From a virus: 64,000 bases of DNA. A program made the translations under genes and the position numbers. Within the stretch, counting starts at the first letter, position 1. Every line of letters begins with the position of its first letter. Where the stretch lies: positions 1 to 64,000 of the IMG/VR virus record IMGVR_UViG_3300017759_003727; one strand, written 5' to 3'. The notes beneath the pieces are model-generated. The model worked only from the letters and a program-made list of their open reading frames with translations, was not told the DNA's origin and ran no database searches. This document shows, in pieces, positions 50,971 through 60,392 of the stretch.

Positions 50971-51352
50971 TTATTTTTTCTAGAGTTTTGTCCCAAGATT
51001 TAAATTCTATAGCCTTATCATCTATATAGTAACAAGCTCTAGGTTTTTCACAAGTAATTTCTGATATAAATTTTTTCAAATCATGCTTTTTTAACCAATC
51101 TTCCACTAACTCAAGACCAGTTTTGCCATTTACCAAAGGTCTATCTTTTTTAATCTTTGCAGTGAAAATAATCAAATTATAACTTTTAGACAAAGACTCT
51201 AGTGCTGAATAAACACCTTTGATTGGCTCTCCATAACAAGTGCCGTCATGAAAGCCTTTATCAAAAGTATGTATAACGCCATCAAAATCTATAGCCAAGT
51301 TATTATCTTGGCTTTCTAGACCTGGTGGCACATGTTTTATTTCACCTTGCAT
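50963..51352 (-). CDS. HAD-like phosphatase (possible GmhB role)
   Basis: 129 residues. HAD motif I LAIDFDGVIHTFDKG, motif II LIIFTAK, and acidic motif YYIDDKAIEFKSW. Small HAD phosphatases dephosphorylate sugars; in the heptose pathway GmhB removes a phosphate before adenylylation. It lies next to the GmhA-like gene, which makes that role possible but unproven. Confidence 0.7.
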   Translation of the reverse strand: MQGEIKHVPPGLESQDNNLAIDFDGVIHTFDKGFHDGTCYGEPIKGVYSALESLSKSYNLIIFTAKIKKDRPLVNGKTGLELVEDWLKKHDLKKFISEITCEKPRACYYIDDKAIEFKSWDKTLEKING

Positions 51353-51909
51353 TTTTTTAGGATAGATGGGCAGTCAAACCCAGCACCATGTACAAGTTGA
51401 TAAGTGAGCATTAGTGACAAAATTTCAGACGTATGATAAAACTCAACATCTTGAACAACTTTAATAATATTTGGATTGCCACATGGATTGTATTGGGCTG
51501 AAATCATTGCTGTGTCAATATTATTTTCGTCAGCCCAATTTAAAGCATTTACAATACAATTTGCTGATGCATTATTAAGAGAGCAAGAAAAGCCGACGGC
51601 TAAACATTTTGACGGATCTAAGCCAATGCTTCTTGTTTCCATCCAATTTGTCATCCAGCTATCGAAATCCGTATCTGCTATGAGAGAAGTAGCTGTAATG
51701 GCACTACCTGGAGCTATAATATTTTTATTTGTTAATCTTGAAGAATCTATAGCCCCGTGATCTGCGACAGCCATATTTCCTCCGTGACCAAAAAAGAAAA
51801 TGTTTGTTGCATTATTGTATGCAGTTTGTAGTTTGTCCCACTCTTTGCTTTTAATAATTTTATTAAACTTTTCTTCGATATTTTCTAATTGTATTTTATT
51901 TTCCTTCAT
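51337..51909 (-). CDS. SIS-domain isomerase, GmhA-like
   Basis: 190 residues from the ATG at 51909 (MKENKIQLENIEEKFNKIIK); the frame is open 18 codons further, overlapping the previous gene. SIS motifs: FFFGHGGNMAVADHGAIDSS (GmhA: FGNGGSAADAQHxAxE), SLIADTDFDSWMTNW, VGFSCSLNNASANCIV. GmhA converts sedoheptulose-7-phosphate to heptose-7-phosphate. Key active-site His/Glu are partly changed. Confidence 0.75.
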   Translation of the reverse strand: MKENKIQLENIEEKFNKIIKSKEWDKLQTAYNNATNIFFFGHGGNMAVADHGAIDSSRLTNKNIIAPGSAITATSLIADTDFDSWMTNWMETRSIGLDPSKCLAVGFSCSLNNASANCIVNALNWADENNIDTAMISAQYNPCGNPNIIKVVQDVEFYHTSEILSLMLTYQLVHGAGFDCPSILKKCKVK

Positions 51910-52693
51910 GAATTGTAATTTTAAATAGTAAAAAGATTCCACATTGATTATCAAATATTTCAACTGGATTCCACGCTGAATCAGTTTTCTGAGTTACTGC
52001 GGTTTGTTGTGTTATTGGGAATTGAATTGGTTTATGATCTTCGTCTTCGTCGTATTTTTTTTGATAGTTAAAACTTTCATCCCACAAAATTGGAACATAA
52101 TCTATTTTAGAATCAGTGTCATCTGCAAATATTTTTAAATTATTTAAAAAATGAGATAGCTTATCTGCTTGCTGAGGAACTCCTAAATATATATTAGTTT
52201 CCTTATTGATGTTTTCATACAAATGTTTAAGTATAAAAATATCTTCGTCGTAAAAAGTCCAAGAATGAATTAAATCTATATTTGAAAAATCTGTTATCTC
52301 CTTAACATCGCCATAAACAGAATTTCTTTTGCATTTAAAGTCTCTTTTTAATTCAGATGTATATGTTGGTTCATGGCGCTCTACAGATGTTAATTCTTTA
52401 GCGTAGTAAGAAATACCTTGGCAAATTTCTCCAAATCTTGAACCTACATGCATTACATGTTTATCCTTTAAGTCTTCTTTTATATAGTATGGAGTCATGA
52501 TAGGATAACGAAAATTAACATGCTCTTCTGAATCTATTTCTTTCTGGAGAATAAATTTATCGCTTTCGTCATAAATCTCTTTTAACTTAGAATGAGTTTG
52601 TTTTCTAAATTCATCAAAAGAAATATCTTGACTTTCCAAAAGAGGAAAAAATTGAAATAACAAATGTGAGTTTGGTAATTTTATTTTTTTCAT
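51896..52693 (-). CDS. Possible SAM-dependent methyltransferase
   Basis: 265 residues. A motif I-like VMHVGSRFGEICQGISYYAK and acidic TSVERHEP (motif II) suggest a class I methyltransferase; FSNIDLIHSWTFYDEDIFIL follows. The rest is unlike known families. A sugar-modifying role is inferred from the operon. Confidence 0.55.
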   Translation of the reverse strand: MKKIKLPNSHLLFQFFPLLESQDISFDEFRKQTHSKLKEIYDESDKFILQKEIDSEEHVNFRYPIMTPYYIKEDLKDKHVMHVGSRFGEICQGISYYAKELTSVERHEPTYTSELKRDFKCKRNSVYGDVKEITDFSNIDLIHSWTFYDEDIFILKHLYENINKETNIYLGVPQQADKLSHFLNNLKIFADDTDSKIDYVPILWDESFNYQKKYDEDEDHKPIQFPITQQTAVTQKTDSAWNPVEIFDNQCGIFLLFKITIHEGK

Positions 52694-52695
52694 AA

Positions 52696-53340
52696 TTAAA
52701 TTTCTTCGAACATTCCCTTTAAACCTATCGGATTCACTGAAATTATCTTAGTGTTTAAGTTGTTTTTTTCTATAAAATTTTTGGCACTTATCCATCCAGC
52801 TTTATATGCATCATAAGTACCATTACCGCTATTAATAATTTCTCTACCGTCAAAACACTGTCTTTGACTACAGTCACAACCTACGATATATATTTTACAA
52901 ACACCAACCCAAAACAAAAAGTTTAAAGCATGAAAGATGACTGATTGCCCATGCGTGGGGTTTTCGGAAATATCTAAACTAAATGCAGGGTTGTCATTAT
53001 TAACGGACATTGGTGAGGCTCCCAAGGAAATAACTTCTTCGTCCGAATAGTGTAATGGATGAGGTTGGCCATTAACTTCTGAAGCTCCGAATTTTTCCTC
53101 TTTAACTTTAAAGAATTTATTCATTGACCTGCCTCTATCTCCAAAAAAATAATAATCTAACATTTCATAAGAAGGCTGTCTTTGGTTAAAGAGAGGTAAA
53201 TCGCCAATAAAATTGCATCCTACGTTTATGTCAACACCTTCTATTGGCTTATATTCGTTTGCTGTTGGGCCAGACCCAAACAACACTGCGGTTTCTCCCT
53301 TATGTTTATTTTTGAACCTTTTGAATATAAAATTTTTCAT
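52696..53340 (-). CDS. DUF115/sialyltransferase-like (GT42-type) protein
   Basis: 214 residues. Start KHKGETAVLFGSGPTANEYK and INVGCNFIGDL, then YYFFGDRGRSMNKF, and VCKIYIVGCDCSQRQCFDG resemble GT42 sialyltransferases and DUF115 proteins, which use CMP-sugars. The CMP-sugar synthetase four genes away fits. Assignment is tentative. Confidence 0.55.
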   Translation of the reverse strand: MKNFIFKRFKNKHKGETAVLFGSGPTANEYKPIEGVDINVGCNFIGDLPLFNQRQPSYEMLDYYFFGDRGRSMNKFFKVKEEKFGASEVNGQPHPLHYSDEEVISLGASPMSVNNDNPAFSLDISENPTHGQSVIFHALNFLFWVGVCKIYIVGCDCSQRQCFDGREIINSGNGTYDAYKAGWISAKNFIEKNNLNTKIISVNPIGLKGMFEEI

Positions 53341-54059
53341 TGTAAATCTCTAAAGTTTATTGTTTCTATACTACTGTTTTTAGATAAGAAGTCAACTATT
53401 TTTTTAAAATCTTCTTTAAGTCTTGTTTCTTTTAATCCATGAAAAACAAAAACTGCAGATTCATCGTCTTCCATATTTTCTACATCTTGTTTAAATTCTT
53501 CAAATCGATAAACATGGTTTAGTATTCCTTTAGGTTTGATTAAAAATTTTGACTCAGAATCTTGCGGGTATTTTATTTTAGGTCTAGGTTGATCTGGTTT
53601 TTTATCTATCTCCCATTGAGTCCAACCCACATCTTGATAAGTATAGCCTGTTCTTGCATGAGTAAAGCCTAAGTTTTCAATAACTTTAGCTACTCTTGAA
53701 TCAGTCCAGTAACCTGGGTAGCAAAAAGTATTAATATTCTTAACTCCCATAGCTAAAAGCATTTTGGAGGCAGCGCTTATTTCTTGTACGATTTGTTCAT
53801 CGCTTAAAGTAGTTAAATTAATGTGGCTAAAAGTATGATTACCTATTTCAAAACCATCTTCTTCGAACTCTTTAAGGTGTTTAAAATCAAAAGCTCGCTC
53901 TGCCATATTTTTAGAAAACATTAACATGTTAGATGTCCAAAGACTTTTTTCACAAGTTATAAAAAATGTGCCTTTAAGGTTGTGTTTTTTTAATAAAGGT
54001 TTTGCTACTGTGTAGTGACTTTCTAAGCCATCGTCAAATGTTAGGCATATTTTTTTCAT
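53337..54059 (-). CDS. Polysaccharide deacetylase (NodB/CE4)
   Basis: 240 residues. CE4 motifs: KKICLTFDDGLESHYTV (TFDDG), FEIGNHTFSHINLTTL (NHTxxH), TFCYPGYWTDSRVAKVI. It removes N-acetyl groups from glycans, using a metal bound by Asp and His, all present. Cytoplasmic or exported with no signal peptide seen. Confidence 0.85.
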   Translation of the reverse strand: MKKICLTFDDGLESHYTVAKPLLKKHNLKGTFFITCEKSLWTSNMLMFSKNMAERAFDFKHLKEFEEDGFEIGNHTFSHINLTTLSDEQIVQEISAASKMLLAMGVKNINTFCYPGYWTDSRVAKVIENLGFTHARTGYTYQDVGWTQWEIDKKPDQPRPKIKYPQDSESKFLIKPKGILNHVYRFEEFKQDVENMEDDESAVFVFHGLKETRLKEDFKKIVDFLSKNSSIETINFRDLQ

Positions 54060-55012
54060 TTACTATTAAAAGCTGTGTTGTATGCATTCAAAATGTGCAC
54101 CAAGTAAACTAAATGGCAATTTTCTGTGCACAATTCTCTGCCTATGATTTTTTGTTTCTCATTTAATTCGTTGGCATAACCAGGATTCATGTTTAAATAA
54201 TTAATGAATGGCTCCCAGTTATTTTCATCTACAGTAACAAGTGGATTGGAAGTATCAAAAAACTGATAATACCAAGACATTTGTTCTGTTTGATTTGGTT
54301 TTGGTCTTACGCTAATAGCTAAAGAGTTTGAAGCTAAAATCCACAACAACCTATCCCAGCAAGTCGTGTTACCGCTAATGTTAAAAATGTATTTATATTT
54401 TAGTTGTTCTTCTGGTGTGATAAAACCTTTTTCTACGGATTTGTAATCATACCCTTCTAATGTCTCTTTCTTGATTTGAAGGAAGTTTGTTATTGAAAAA
54501 TTACCTAGACTGGAATTTCTATTATTGTAGCAGAATTGGAATCTTTGATTTTTGTCCGCGACATTGTATAAGCCCGTATCTGTTCCCGCAAAAACTCCTT
54601 TGTTTTTCTTTGAAAGAAATATAGTATCAATTGAAGAGTTATTTTGGGCTATAGAGGAAGCATTTGGAAAATGAGCATCGGGTATTAGAATATTGTTATG
54701 AGACAACCTTCTAGACATAGCTAACCTAGGAGCATTTTCATTAAAATCCTCTACTTCGTCACAAAGATTAACTATACATTCAAAGTTCCAATTAAATTGA
54801 CCAATAGCTTTTAAGCAATTTACAAAAAAACCAAACCTAGATTTAGCGCCATTATCTAGTTTTTCTGACTCTCTTACCACTTCTACTTTGCCAGGAGTAA
54901 ATTTTAGGTGATACTCTGACTGTTTTAATTCGCAAGTTTGTATTTCTGAGAAATTTACATATTTAAAATTTTCAGATTCTTTAAGAGCTGATATTTCTAT
55001 TAATTTACTCAT
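54056..55012 (-). CDS. GT90-like (CAP10-type) glycosyltransferase
   Basis: 318 residues. The C-terminal part YKYIFNISGNTTCWDRLLWI LASNSL and the following SVRPKPN, WYYQFFD, NWEPFINYLNMNP match the KYxxxxDGxxxSxRL core of GT90 (CAP10/LpsA) enzymes. N-terminal half is variable. Sugar and acceptor unknown. Confidence 0.6.
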   Translation of the reverse strand: MSKLIEISALKESENFKYVNFSEIQTCELKQSEYHLKFTPGKVEVVRESEKLDNGAKSRFGFFVNCLKAIGQFNWNFECIVNLCDEVEDFNENAPRLAMSRRLSHNNILIPDAHFPNASSIAQNNSSIDTIFLSKKNKGVFAGTDTGLYNVADKNQRFQFCYNNRNSSLGNFSITNFLQIKKETLEGYDYKSVEKGFITPEEQLKYKYIFNISGNTTCWDRLLWILASNSLAISVRPKPNQTEQMSWYYQFFDTSNPLVTVDENNWEPFINYLNMNPGYANELNEKQKIIGRELCTENCHLVYLVHILNAYNTAFNSK

Positions 55013-56093
55013 AATTGTTTACTACTTTTACTATGTGATTTACTTCTTCTTTTGTAAGCCACCATCCTACTGGTATGTTGACCAATTGATTGTCAAAAAT
55101 TGTTAAGTTGGTGTCTTGTTTTTTAAAATTTTTAAAAACAGAGTAGGTGTCATTTCTGACATGAACTCTGTCTGCGCTTATTCCGTTTTTGTTCATATAC
55201 TTTATGAATTTTTTTCTATCCTTAACTAACATAGAGTAAATCCAACTAGCAGAAAAGGTTTCAAAGGGTTTGTCCATTTTTTTAACATATTGATTATTAA
55301 TGTTACTATCGTAGTAATCTGAGTTGACTACATGTTGATGGATTATATGATTTATTACTTCTAGATTTTTTAGGCCTATAGAAGCGTTTATATTATTCAT
55401 GTGGTATTTATATCCAGACTCTTTAATATCTTGATCCCATCTGCTCTTTCCTTTAAATTTTCTATCTAAGCCAAACCATCTAATCTTTTTAATTCTATCT
55501 ACGTCTTTTTTTCTTTTGCAGGCTATAGCGCCTCCGTCTCCACATGTTAGATGTTTAATAGCTTGAAAAGAAAAGCATACAAAATCAGAATGGTTTCCTA
55601 TTTTTTTACCTTTATACACAGAGCCTAAGGCATGTGCGGCATCTTCAATTACTTTTAATTTATGTTTTTTTGCAATTTTATTAATAGTTTTAATATCACA
55701 AGGTTGTCCAGCCCAATGAACGATTACTATGGCTTTTGTTTTAGGTGTAATTAAATTTTCTATTGATTTTGGACATATGTTACCCGTTTCTAATTCAACG
55801 TCCGCAAAAACTAAATTAAGACCCATATTATAGAAAGGCTCGTTTGTGGCCATACAGGTCATTGCAGTAGTGATTACTTCGTCACCTGGTTTTAGGTCGC
55901 AAGCAATTGCTGCTAAATGTAAAGCTGAAGTGCAACTATTTGTAAGAGATATATTTTTATTACCAATAAATTTTGAAAACTTTTTTTCAAATAAATCTGA
56001 ATAATATCCTTCTGTAAGTTGCCCACTTTCTAATACTTCTTGCACTAATTGACCACAACTTTTATGTATGTAGGGTTTAAATAATGGTATCAT
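55005..56093 (-). CDS. DegT/DnrJ/EryC1 aminotransferase
   Basis: 362 residues from the ATG at 56093 (MIPLFKPYIHKSCGQLVQEV), which overlaps the upstream TGA as ATGA. PLP enzyme motifs: TNSCTSALHLAAIACDL, VIEDAAHALGSVYKGK and the PLP-lysine SFQAIKHLTCGDGGAIACK. It transfers an amino group to a keto nucleotide sugar made by the adjacent dehydratase. Confidence 0.85.
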   Translation of the reverse strand: MIPLFKPYIHKSCGQLVQEVLESGQLTEGYYSDLFEKKFSKFIGNKNISLTNSCTSALHLAAIACDLKPGDEVITTAMTCMATNEPFYNMGLNLVFADVELETGNICPKSIENLITPKTKAIVIVHWAGQPCDIKTINKIAKKHKLKVIEDAAHALGSVYKGKKIGNHSDFVCFSFQAIKHLTCGDGGAIACKRKKDVDRIKKIRWFGLDRKFKGKSRWDQDIKESGYKYHMNNINASIGLKNLEVINHIIHQHVVNSDYYDSNINNQYVKKMDKPFETFSASWIYSMLVKDRKKFIKYMNKNGISADRVHVRNDTYSVFKNFKKQDTNLTIFDNQLVNIPVGWWLTKEEVNHIVKVVNNYE

Positions 56094-57106
56094 AATTCTT
56101 CTAACCAATGTTTGTTTTTTAGGTTCCATAAAACAGTCTTTTTTAAACTGTTTGCAAAATCAATTGGGGGTTTCCAACCTAATTTTTCTAATTTACTTCC
56201 ATCTAAGGAATATCTTAAATCATGGCCAGGCCTATCTGAATGAAAATCTACCATTTCATATTTTGGTTTAATATTCATAGAGTCTCCGATCATTTTTACT
56301 ATATCTAAATTTGAAACTTCTTTTGTCCCTACAATGTTGTATTTACCTAAAGAAGCGTCCTTCCCGTCTAAAAACTCAGTTGCGTTTTCTAGTATAAATA
56401 TAAAAGCATCTGAAACATTTCTTGCGTGAATATAATAACGACTGCCAGATTTTTTCTTATCTGGATAACTGTGAACCATAATTGTTTCTTCTTTTAAAAT
56501 AGAACCTATAACTTTAGGTACAAATTTTTCAGAGTGTTGCCTTTCTCCAATAATATTCATTGTATTCGTGATTATAATCGGAAGCCTATATGTATTTGCG
56601 TAAGATTGACATATGCACTCTGCTGCAGCTTTACTCGCAGAGTATGGATTGCCACAATTGTACCTATCTCCTTCTTTGTAAGCTACCCCTTCTGGCGCAT
56701 AACCGAAAACCTCATCAGTTGAAAAATAAATAAACTTTTTTAAATTTTTAGCATGAGTTCTGCAAAATTCTAAAAGATTTACTGTAGATGAGACATTGTT
56801 TTGAATAAAAGTTGATGGGTCGGAAATAGAATTATCAACATGTGACTCTGCCGCTATGTGAAGTATGTAGTCAACATCTTTAATTTCTTCTGCTAAACCT
56901 AATGGAATTTTTGAACATAAATCGAAAGAAAAGAAATTTACTCTTGGATTTGTTATAGCCGCGGTTTCCCTCAATCTTTTTAAACCAAAACTAGAATAAC
57001 TTAATTGATCTATACAGTATATTTCCCAATCTGTATTTCTTAATATATGGTCTAAGACGTGATGCCCCACGAAACCGTTTGAACCTGTTAAAATAACTTT
57101 TTTCAT
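56090..57106 (-). CDS. NDP-glucose 4,6-dehydratase-like (RmlB-type)
   Basis: 338 residues. LTGSNGFVGHHVLDHIL, ILHIAAESHVDNSISDP, KFIYFSTDEVFGYAP, NPYSASKAAAECICQSY (YxxxK) and RYYIHARNVSDAFIFIL match dTDP-glucose 4,6-dehydratases. It makes the 4-keto-6-deoxy intermediate used by the aminotransferase. Confidence 0.8.
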   Translation of the reverse strand: MKKVILTGSNGFVGHHVLDHILRNTDWEIYCIDQLSYSSFGLKRLRETAAITNPRVNFFSFDLCSKIPLGLAEEIKDVDYILHIAAESHVDNSISDPSTFIQNNVSSTVNLLEFCRTHAKNLKKFIYFSTDEVFGYAPEGVAYKEGDRYNCGNPYSASKAAAECICQSYANTYRLPIIITNTMNIIGERQHSEKFVPKVIGSILKEETIMVHSYPDKKKSGSRYYIHARNVSDAFIFILENATEFLDGKDASLGKYNIVGTKEVSNLDIVKMIGDSMNIKPKYEMVDFHSDRPGHDLRYSLDGSKLEKLGWKPPIDFANSLKKTVLWNLKNKHWLEEL

Positions 57107-58218
57107 TTTAATTTTTTATGCATTAGAAAGCTTTCTGTATCTATAGTAAAACCTTCTATCTCCTTTTCAATAAAGCCTATATCTTTATATAGATTGATTG
57201 CTGTTTTGTTTTGTTTTTTTACTAGAAGGTATATATCATCTTCCTCAATCATTTCAAAAAAATCATAGTATAGTTGTTTTGCTAGTCCTAAACCTCTTTT
57301 GCTTTTATGTAAATCCATACCAACGAAGAATAAATTATTTTCATTTGAAGTTCTAAAATAACCTATTTTTTCATCATTCATCTTTATAGTATAAAAATTT
57401 GGATTTGTTTCTTTAAACCATTTTATTGATTCTTCTTTTGTATACTTAGATGTATTGTGTAGCATTTGCCTGCAATCATTTCTTACCTCATTATAGAAAG
57501 GGACATCTTCTAGAATCATTTTTTTTATAGAGAAATCATTAAATATATAATTGTAATACTTTCTCCTGTGGTTTTTTTGTTTTTCATTAAACAACTTTTC
57601 GATTTCATGCATGCCGAAACTTGTGTATAATTTAGATTGATCTGGAGAATGATGCTCTGTTGAAAAATTTGAACAAGTATTTATATCTGCGTATTTAAAG
57701 CCTTCAAATACTAAAGCTTGATTAAAGGAAAAAGATGTTATTAAGTCTTCAGCCTCTTCAGAAAAAAGAGATTCGTGTTTTTCGTATAATTGAGAAACTC
57801 TTTTGCAAAAATTATAAGACCTAAGGGAAAATCCCCCATTCCCGCAGTATAAAAAACCTTGATGATGCATTGGTGCTCCGATATAATCAAAATTTAAAAA
57901 ACTGTCATCCCAAGCAGAGGGGTTTCTTATAAAGCCATCGGTATGAAAATTTATCATATACTTTGTGGCAAATAATTTAAAATAATTTTTTAATACATAC
58001 TTGGTGAAGTTTTCGTATGGTATTTCTTTGATTATTTCTATTTCAAAATCACCGACATCTATAGTTGGTTCTTCTATTGTGTATATAATTTTCTTACCGA
58101 AGTTTATATGTCTAGAAGTCTTTTGACCTATTTTTAGAATAGAATCTATGTCAGAATACGGTTTATCTGTCTTATTGCCTACTATTGATAGATAAGTAAT
58201 TTCTGGAAGATTTAACAT
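57103..58218 (-). CDS. Glycosyltransferase-like domain fused to GNAT acetyltransferase
   Basis: 371 residues. Residues 1-210 resemble DUF5672-type glycosyltransferases (MINFHTDGFIRNPSAWDDSF, YIGAPMHHQGFLYCGNGGFS). Residues 230-371 are a GNAT domain: IGYFRTSNENNLFFVGMDLH, KSKRGLGLAKQLYYDFFEMI (acetyl-CoA loop RGLGLA) and NKTAINLYKDIGFIEKEIEG. The fusion would acylate an amino sugar and transfer it, matching the neighbouring dehydratase and aminotransferase. Confidence 0.75.
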   Translation of the reverse strand: MLNLPEITYLSIVGNKTDKPYSDIDSILKIGQKTSRHINFGKKIIYTIEEPTIDVGDFEIEIIKEIPYENFTKYVLKNYFKLFATKYMINFHTDGFIRNPSAWDDSFLNFDYIGAPMHHQGFLYCGNGGFSLRSYNFCKRVSQLYEKHESLFSEEAEDLITSFSFNQALVFEGFKYADINTCSNFSTEHHSPDQSKLYTSFGMHEIEKLFNEKQKNHRRKYYNYIFNDFSIKKMILEDVPFYNEVRNDCRQMLHNTSKYTKEESIKWFKETNPNFYTIKMNDEKIGYFRTSNENNLFFVGMDLHKSKRGLGLAKQLYYDFFEMIEEDDIYLLVKKQNKTAINLYKDIGFIEKEIEGFTIDTESFLMHKKLK

Positions 58219-58577
58219 TAATCTCCTTTCGTTACTCTATAACTATCTTCATCAAAATGTTGCGTAGAAAACTCGAACATTTCTGTGTCCTCTAAGGCTT
58301 GCATTTGATGTACTAAGCCAGTGTGTACCCAAAAATTATCTCCAGGTTCTAGTATAACTTCTTTTGCTTTTTCGATTTCGTGATGGTATCCATATCTAAC
58401 TAAAAGTTTACCTGTTCTAATATAGAACACTTCATCTTTTAATTCGTGATAATGCCAAGAGCATTTTTTGCCTTTAGCAAACCATAAAATTTTTCCACAG
58501 TATTCGTGTTTGTTTACGATCCATTTTTCGTAACCCCAACCTTTGGGAACAAACTTAATCTCTGAAAAATTCTTCAT
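58218..58577 (-). CDS. Cupin, mannose-6-phosphate isomerase-like
   Basis: 119 residues. Cupin motifs: CSWHYHELKDEVFYIRTGKL (two His and Glu), LEPGDNFWVHTGLVHQMQAL (last His). Similar to the C-terminal part of type II mannose-6-phosphate isomerases. It may isomerise a sugar or bind a metal; shares one base with the next gene's start. Confidence 0.75.
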   Translation of the reverse strand: MKNFSEIKFVPKGWGYEKWIVNKHEYCGKILWFAKGKKCSWHYHELKDEVFYIRTGKLLVRYGYHHEIEKAKEVILEPGDNFWVHTGLVHQMQALEDTEMFEFSTQHFDEDSYRVTKGD

Positions 58578-58869
58578 CTTTTATTGCTTTATCGTCTATA
58601 TAAAAATCACCAGCTGGCTTACCCATGAATAACTTATGATACTTTGCTCCCCAATTTTTCAACTGTTTTTCTGTTAATTTTTTGAAAAGGTTTGGATTGT
58701 TATTATTTGAACGACCCATACCTCTGGCTGTTAGAAAATGGATTGTATGTCCTTCGTCGTATAGTTTGTTTATTTTTTTTATTCTATCTTTTTTGGGTAT
58801 TGAGTTTTTGTAATCACCACCCTGTATTTGATAACAAATAGTTCCGTCTATATCAATTACGTACGTCAT
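58555..58869 (-). CDS. HAD-like phosphatase (second)
   Basis: 104 residues. YVIDIDGTICYQIQGG (motif I DIDGT), TIHFLTARGMGRSN (motif II/III), DFYIDDKAIKDEEF. Compact HAD of the capsule-biosynthesis type. Another candidate for the missing heptose-bisphosphate phosphatase. Confidence 0.75.
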   Translation of the reverse strand: MTYVIDIDGTICYQIQGGDYKNSIPKKDRIKKINKLYDEGHTIHFLTARGMGRSNNNNPNLFKKLTEKQLKNWGAKYHKLFMGKPAGDFYIDDKAIKDEEFFRD

Positions 58870-59644
58870 CTAAATATTTTTTATATTCTACTAACCCTTT
58901 ATCTATGGTATACTTAGGTTTCCAATTTGGCATCCATTTTTCAGAATTAGACCTTGTATAAAATTGATACCATTTTGGTATCTCCCTAAGGTGATGATAT
59001 TTACGGCGAACACCCATTATGCTTAAAACATCTTCAAATGTTCTGGCTTCTCCGCTTCCAACTTCATAAACTCCTTTTGGGGCTTCTATAGCATGGATAT
59101 TTGCGTCAACAACATCTTGTATATAAACAAAATCTCTTTTGGGTTCTTTTTGAAAAATTCTAAATTGACCTTTTTTATGAGCTTGGTTAGCAACTGATGC
59201 CATTTTACCTTTGTGGCATTCCCCAGGACCGTAAACATTAAAATATCTTAAAGCTACAAAATTATCGCATTTTGCCATACCGTAATCTTCTGCAACAAGT
59301 TTAGACCAGCCATAAATATTTAAAGGAGTTTGATCATCGACTCCATCTCCATAGCAAGCAGCAGAAGACGAGTATACGACTTTCTTATTCATGGATTGAC
59401 ATAGATTAAATAAAGTTTTACTAAATGTATAATTAAAAGTCATCATCTCCGCTTCGTCTTGAAGGGATGTATCTGATATAGCTCCAACATGAAACACTAT
59501 GTCTGACTCTGTCAAAGCAGCTACAAGTTCTGGAGACCAACAGTCTTCGATATCAAAACAATATACCACATCGTATATTTCTTGAAGTTTTTTTTCTAAG
59601 GCTTTTCCTATAAATCCTTTATATCCTGTCAATAATGCTTTCAT
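58853..59644 (-). CDS. hldD: ADP-heptose epimerase-like (HldD-type)
   Basis: 263 residues (HldD is about 310). KALLTGYKGFIGKALEKKLQ, VFHVGAISDTSLQDE, SSSAACYGDG, NIYGWSKLVAED (YxxxK), ALRYFNVYGPGECHKGKMAS, KRDFVYIQDVVDANI match HldD strongly. HldD converts ADP-D-glycero- to ADP-L-glycero-manno-heptose. It overlaps the kinase gene by 26 bases. Confidence 0.8.
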   Translation of the reverse strand: MKALLTGYKGFIGKALEKKLQEIYDVVYCFDIEDCWSPELVAALTESDIVFHVGAISDTSLQDEAEMMTFNYTFSKTLFNLCQSMNKKVVYSSSAACYGDGVDDQTPLNIYGWSKLVAEDYGMAKCDNFVALRYFNVYGPGECHKGKMASVANQAHKKGQFRIFQKEPKRDFVYIQDVVDANIHAIEAPKGVYEVGSGEARTFEDVLSIMGVRRKYHHLREIPKWYQFYTRSNSEKWMPNWKPKYTIDKGLVEYKKYLDDVRN

Positions 59645-60392
59645 AATCTTCTTTTTCTAAAACGTATGTTCCTGTTTTTGAGACCGACAGACTTGCTAAT
59701 TTATTACCTAGCTTAATTGCCTTCTCAATATTATTGTAATACAAGTAACCGAAAATTAAAGAGGAAAGAAAAACATCTCCTGCCCCACATACATCAAATA
59801 CTTCAGTTTTGTCCGTTGGATATATTTTGTTTTTATATAAAGCCCCCTTTGAGCCTAACGTAACAATTGTTTCTGCGCTAGGGTCTATTGATTTTGATTC
59901 ATTAAATTCTTTTTCATTTATTTTTAAATAACAATTAGTAAAGCACGATAAATCTTTCTTTTTGGAATCTACAAAAATTGTTTTATTTTTAAATGTTTTG
60001 CAAAGTCTTCTAGCGAATTCGGGATCTATCAACCCTTTATTATAATCACTTATAACAAGTATATCAAAATCATGAAAATGATCAGCTAATTGTTTAACTT
60101 TATCAGATTCACCCACATCGTATCTAGCAACGTGGCAATTAAACCTTGTGTCTATTAACCTATGTTTTTCAAGTTTTTCTTCATTTGTTAAATGTCGAAC
60201 ATCTAAACAAAATGAATCTAAGTTTAGTTTTACATTTGCAGCCATACCTTTTTTTATTTCGGTATGGGTTTCTTTTAGTACTGGTACTGGTGCCTCTGGA
60301 TTTAATCTGTCACAAGTTCCATAGTGATAGATATCATCGCAAGATTCACCTATCAGTAAGATTCTGTAAGGTTGAGGTTGTGGAGTATCCAT
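59619..60392 (-). CDS. hldE: Heptose-7-phosphate kinase (HldE N-terminal type)
   Basis: 257 residues. PfkB-family kinase of the RfaE type: ILLIGESCDDIYHYGTCDRL then NPEAPVPVLKE (RfaE pattern), FDILVISDYNKGLI, and CGAGDVFLSSLIFGYLYY (anion-hole/catalytic GAGD). It makes heptose-1,7-bisphosphate. About 60 residues shorter than usual. The adenylyltransferase domain of HldE is a separate gene here. Confidence 0.85.
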   Translation of the reverse strand: MDTPQPQPYRILLIGESCDDIYHYGTCDRLNPEAPVPVLKETHTEIKKGMAANVKLNLDSFCLDVRHLTNEEKLEKHRLIDTRFNCHVARYDVGESDKVKQLADHFHDFDILVISDYNKGLIDPEFARRLCKTFKNKTIFVDSKKKDLSCFTNCYLKINEKEFNESKSIDPSAETIVTLGSKGALYKNKIYPTDKTEVFDVCGAGDVFLSSLIFGYLYYNNIEKAIKLGNKLASLSVSKTGTYVLEKEDYESIIDRI

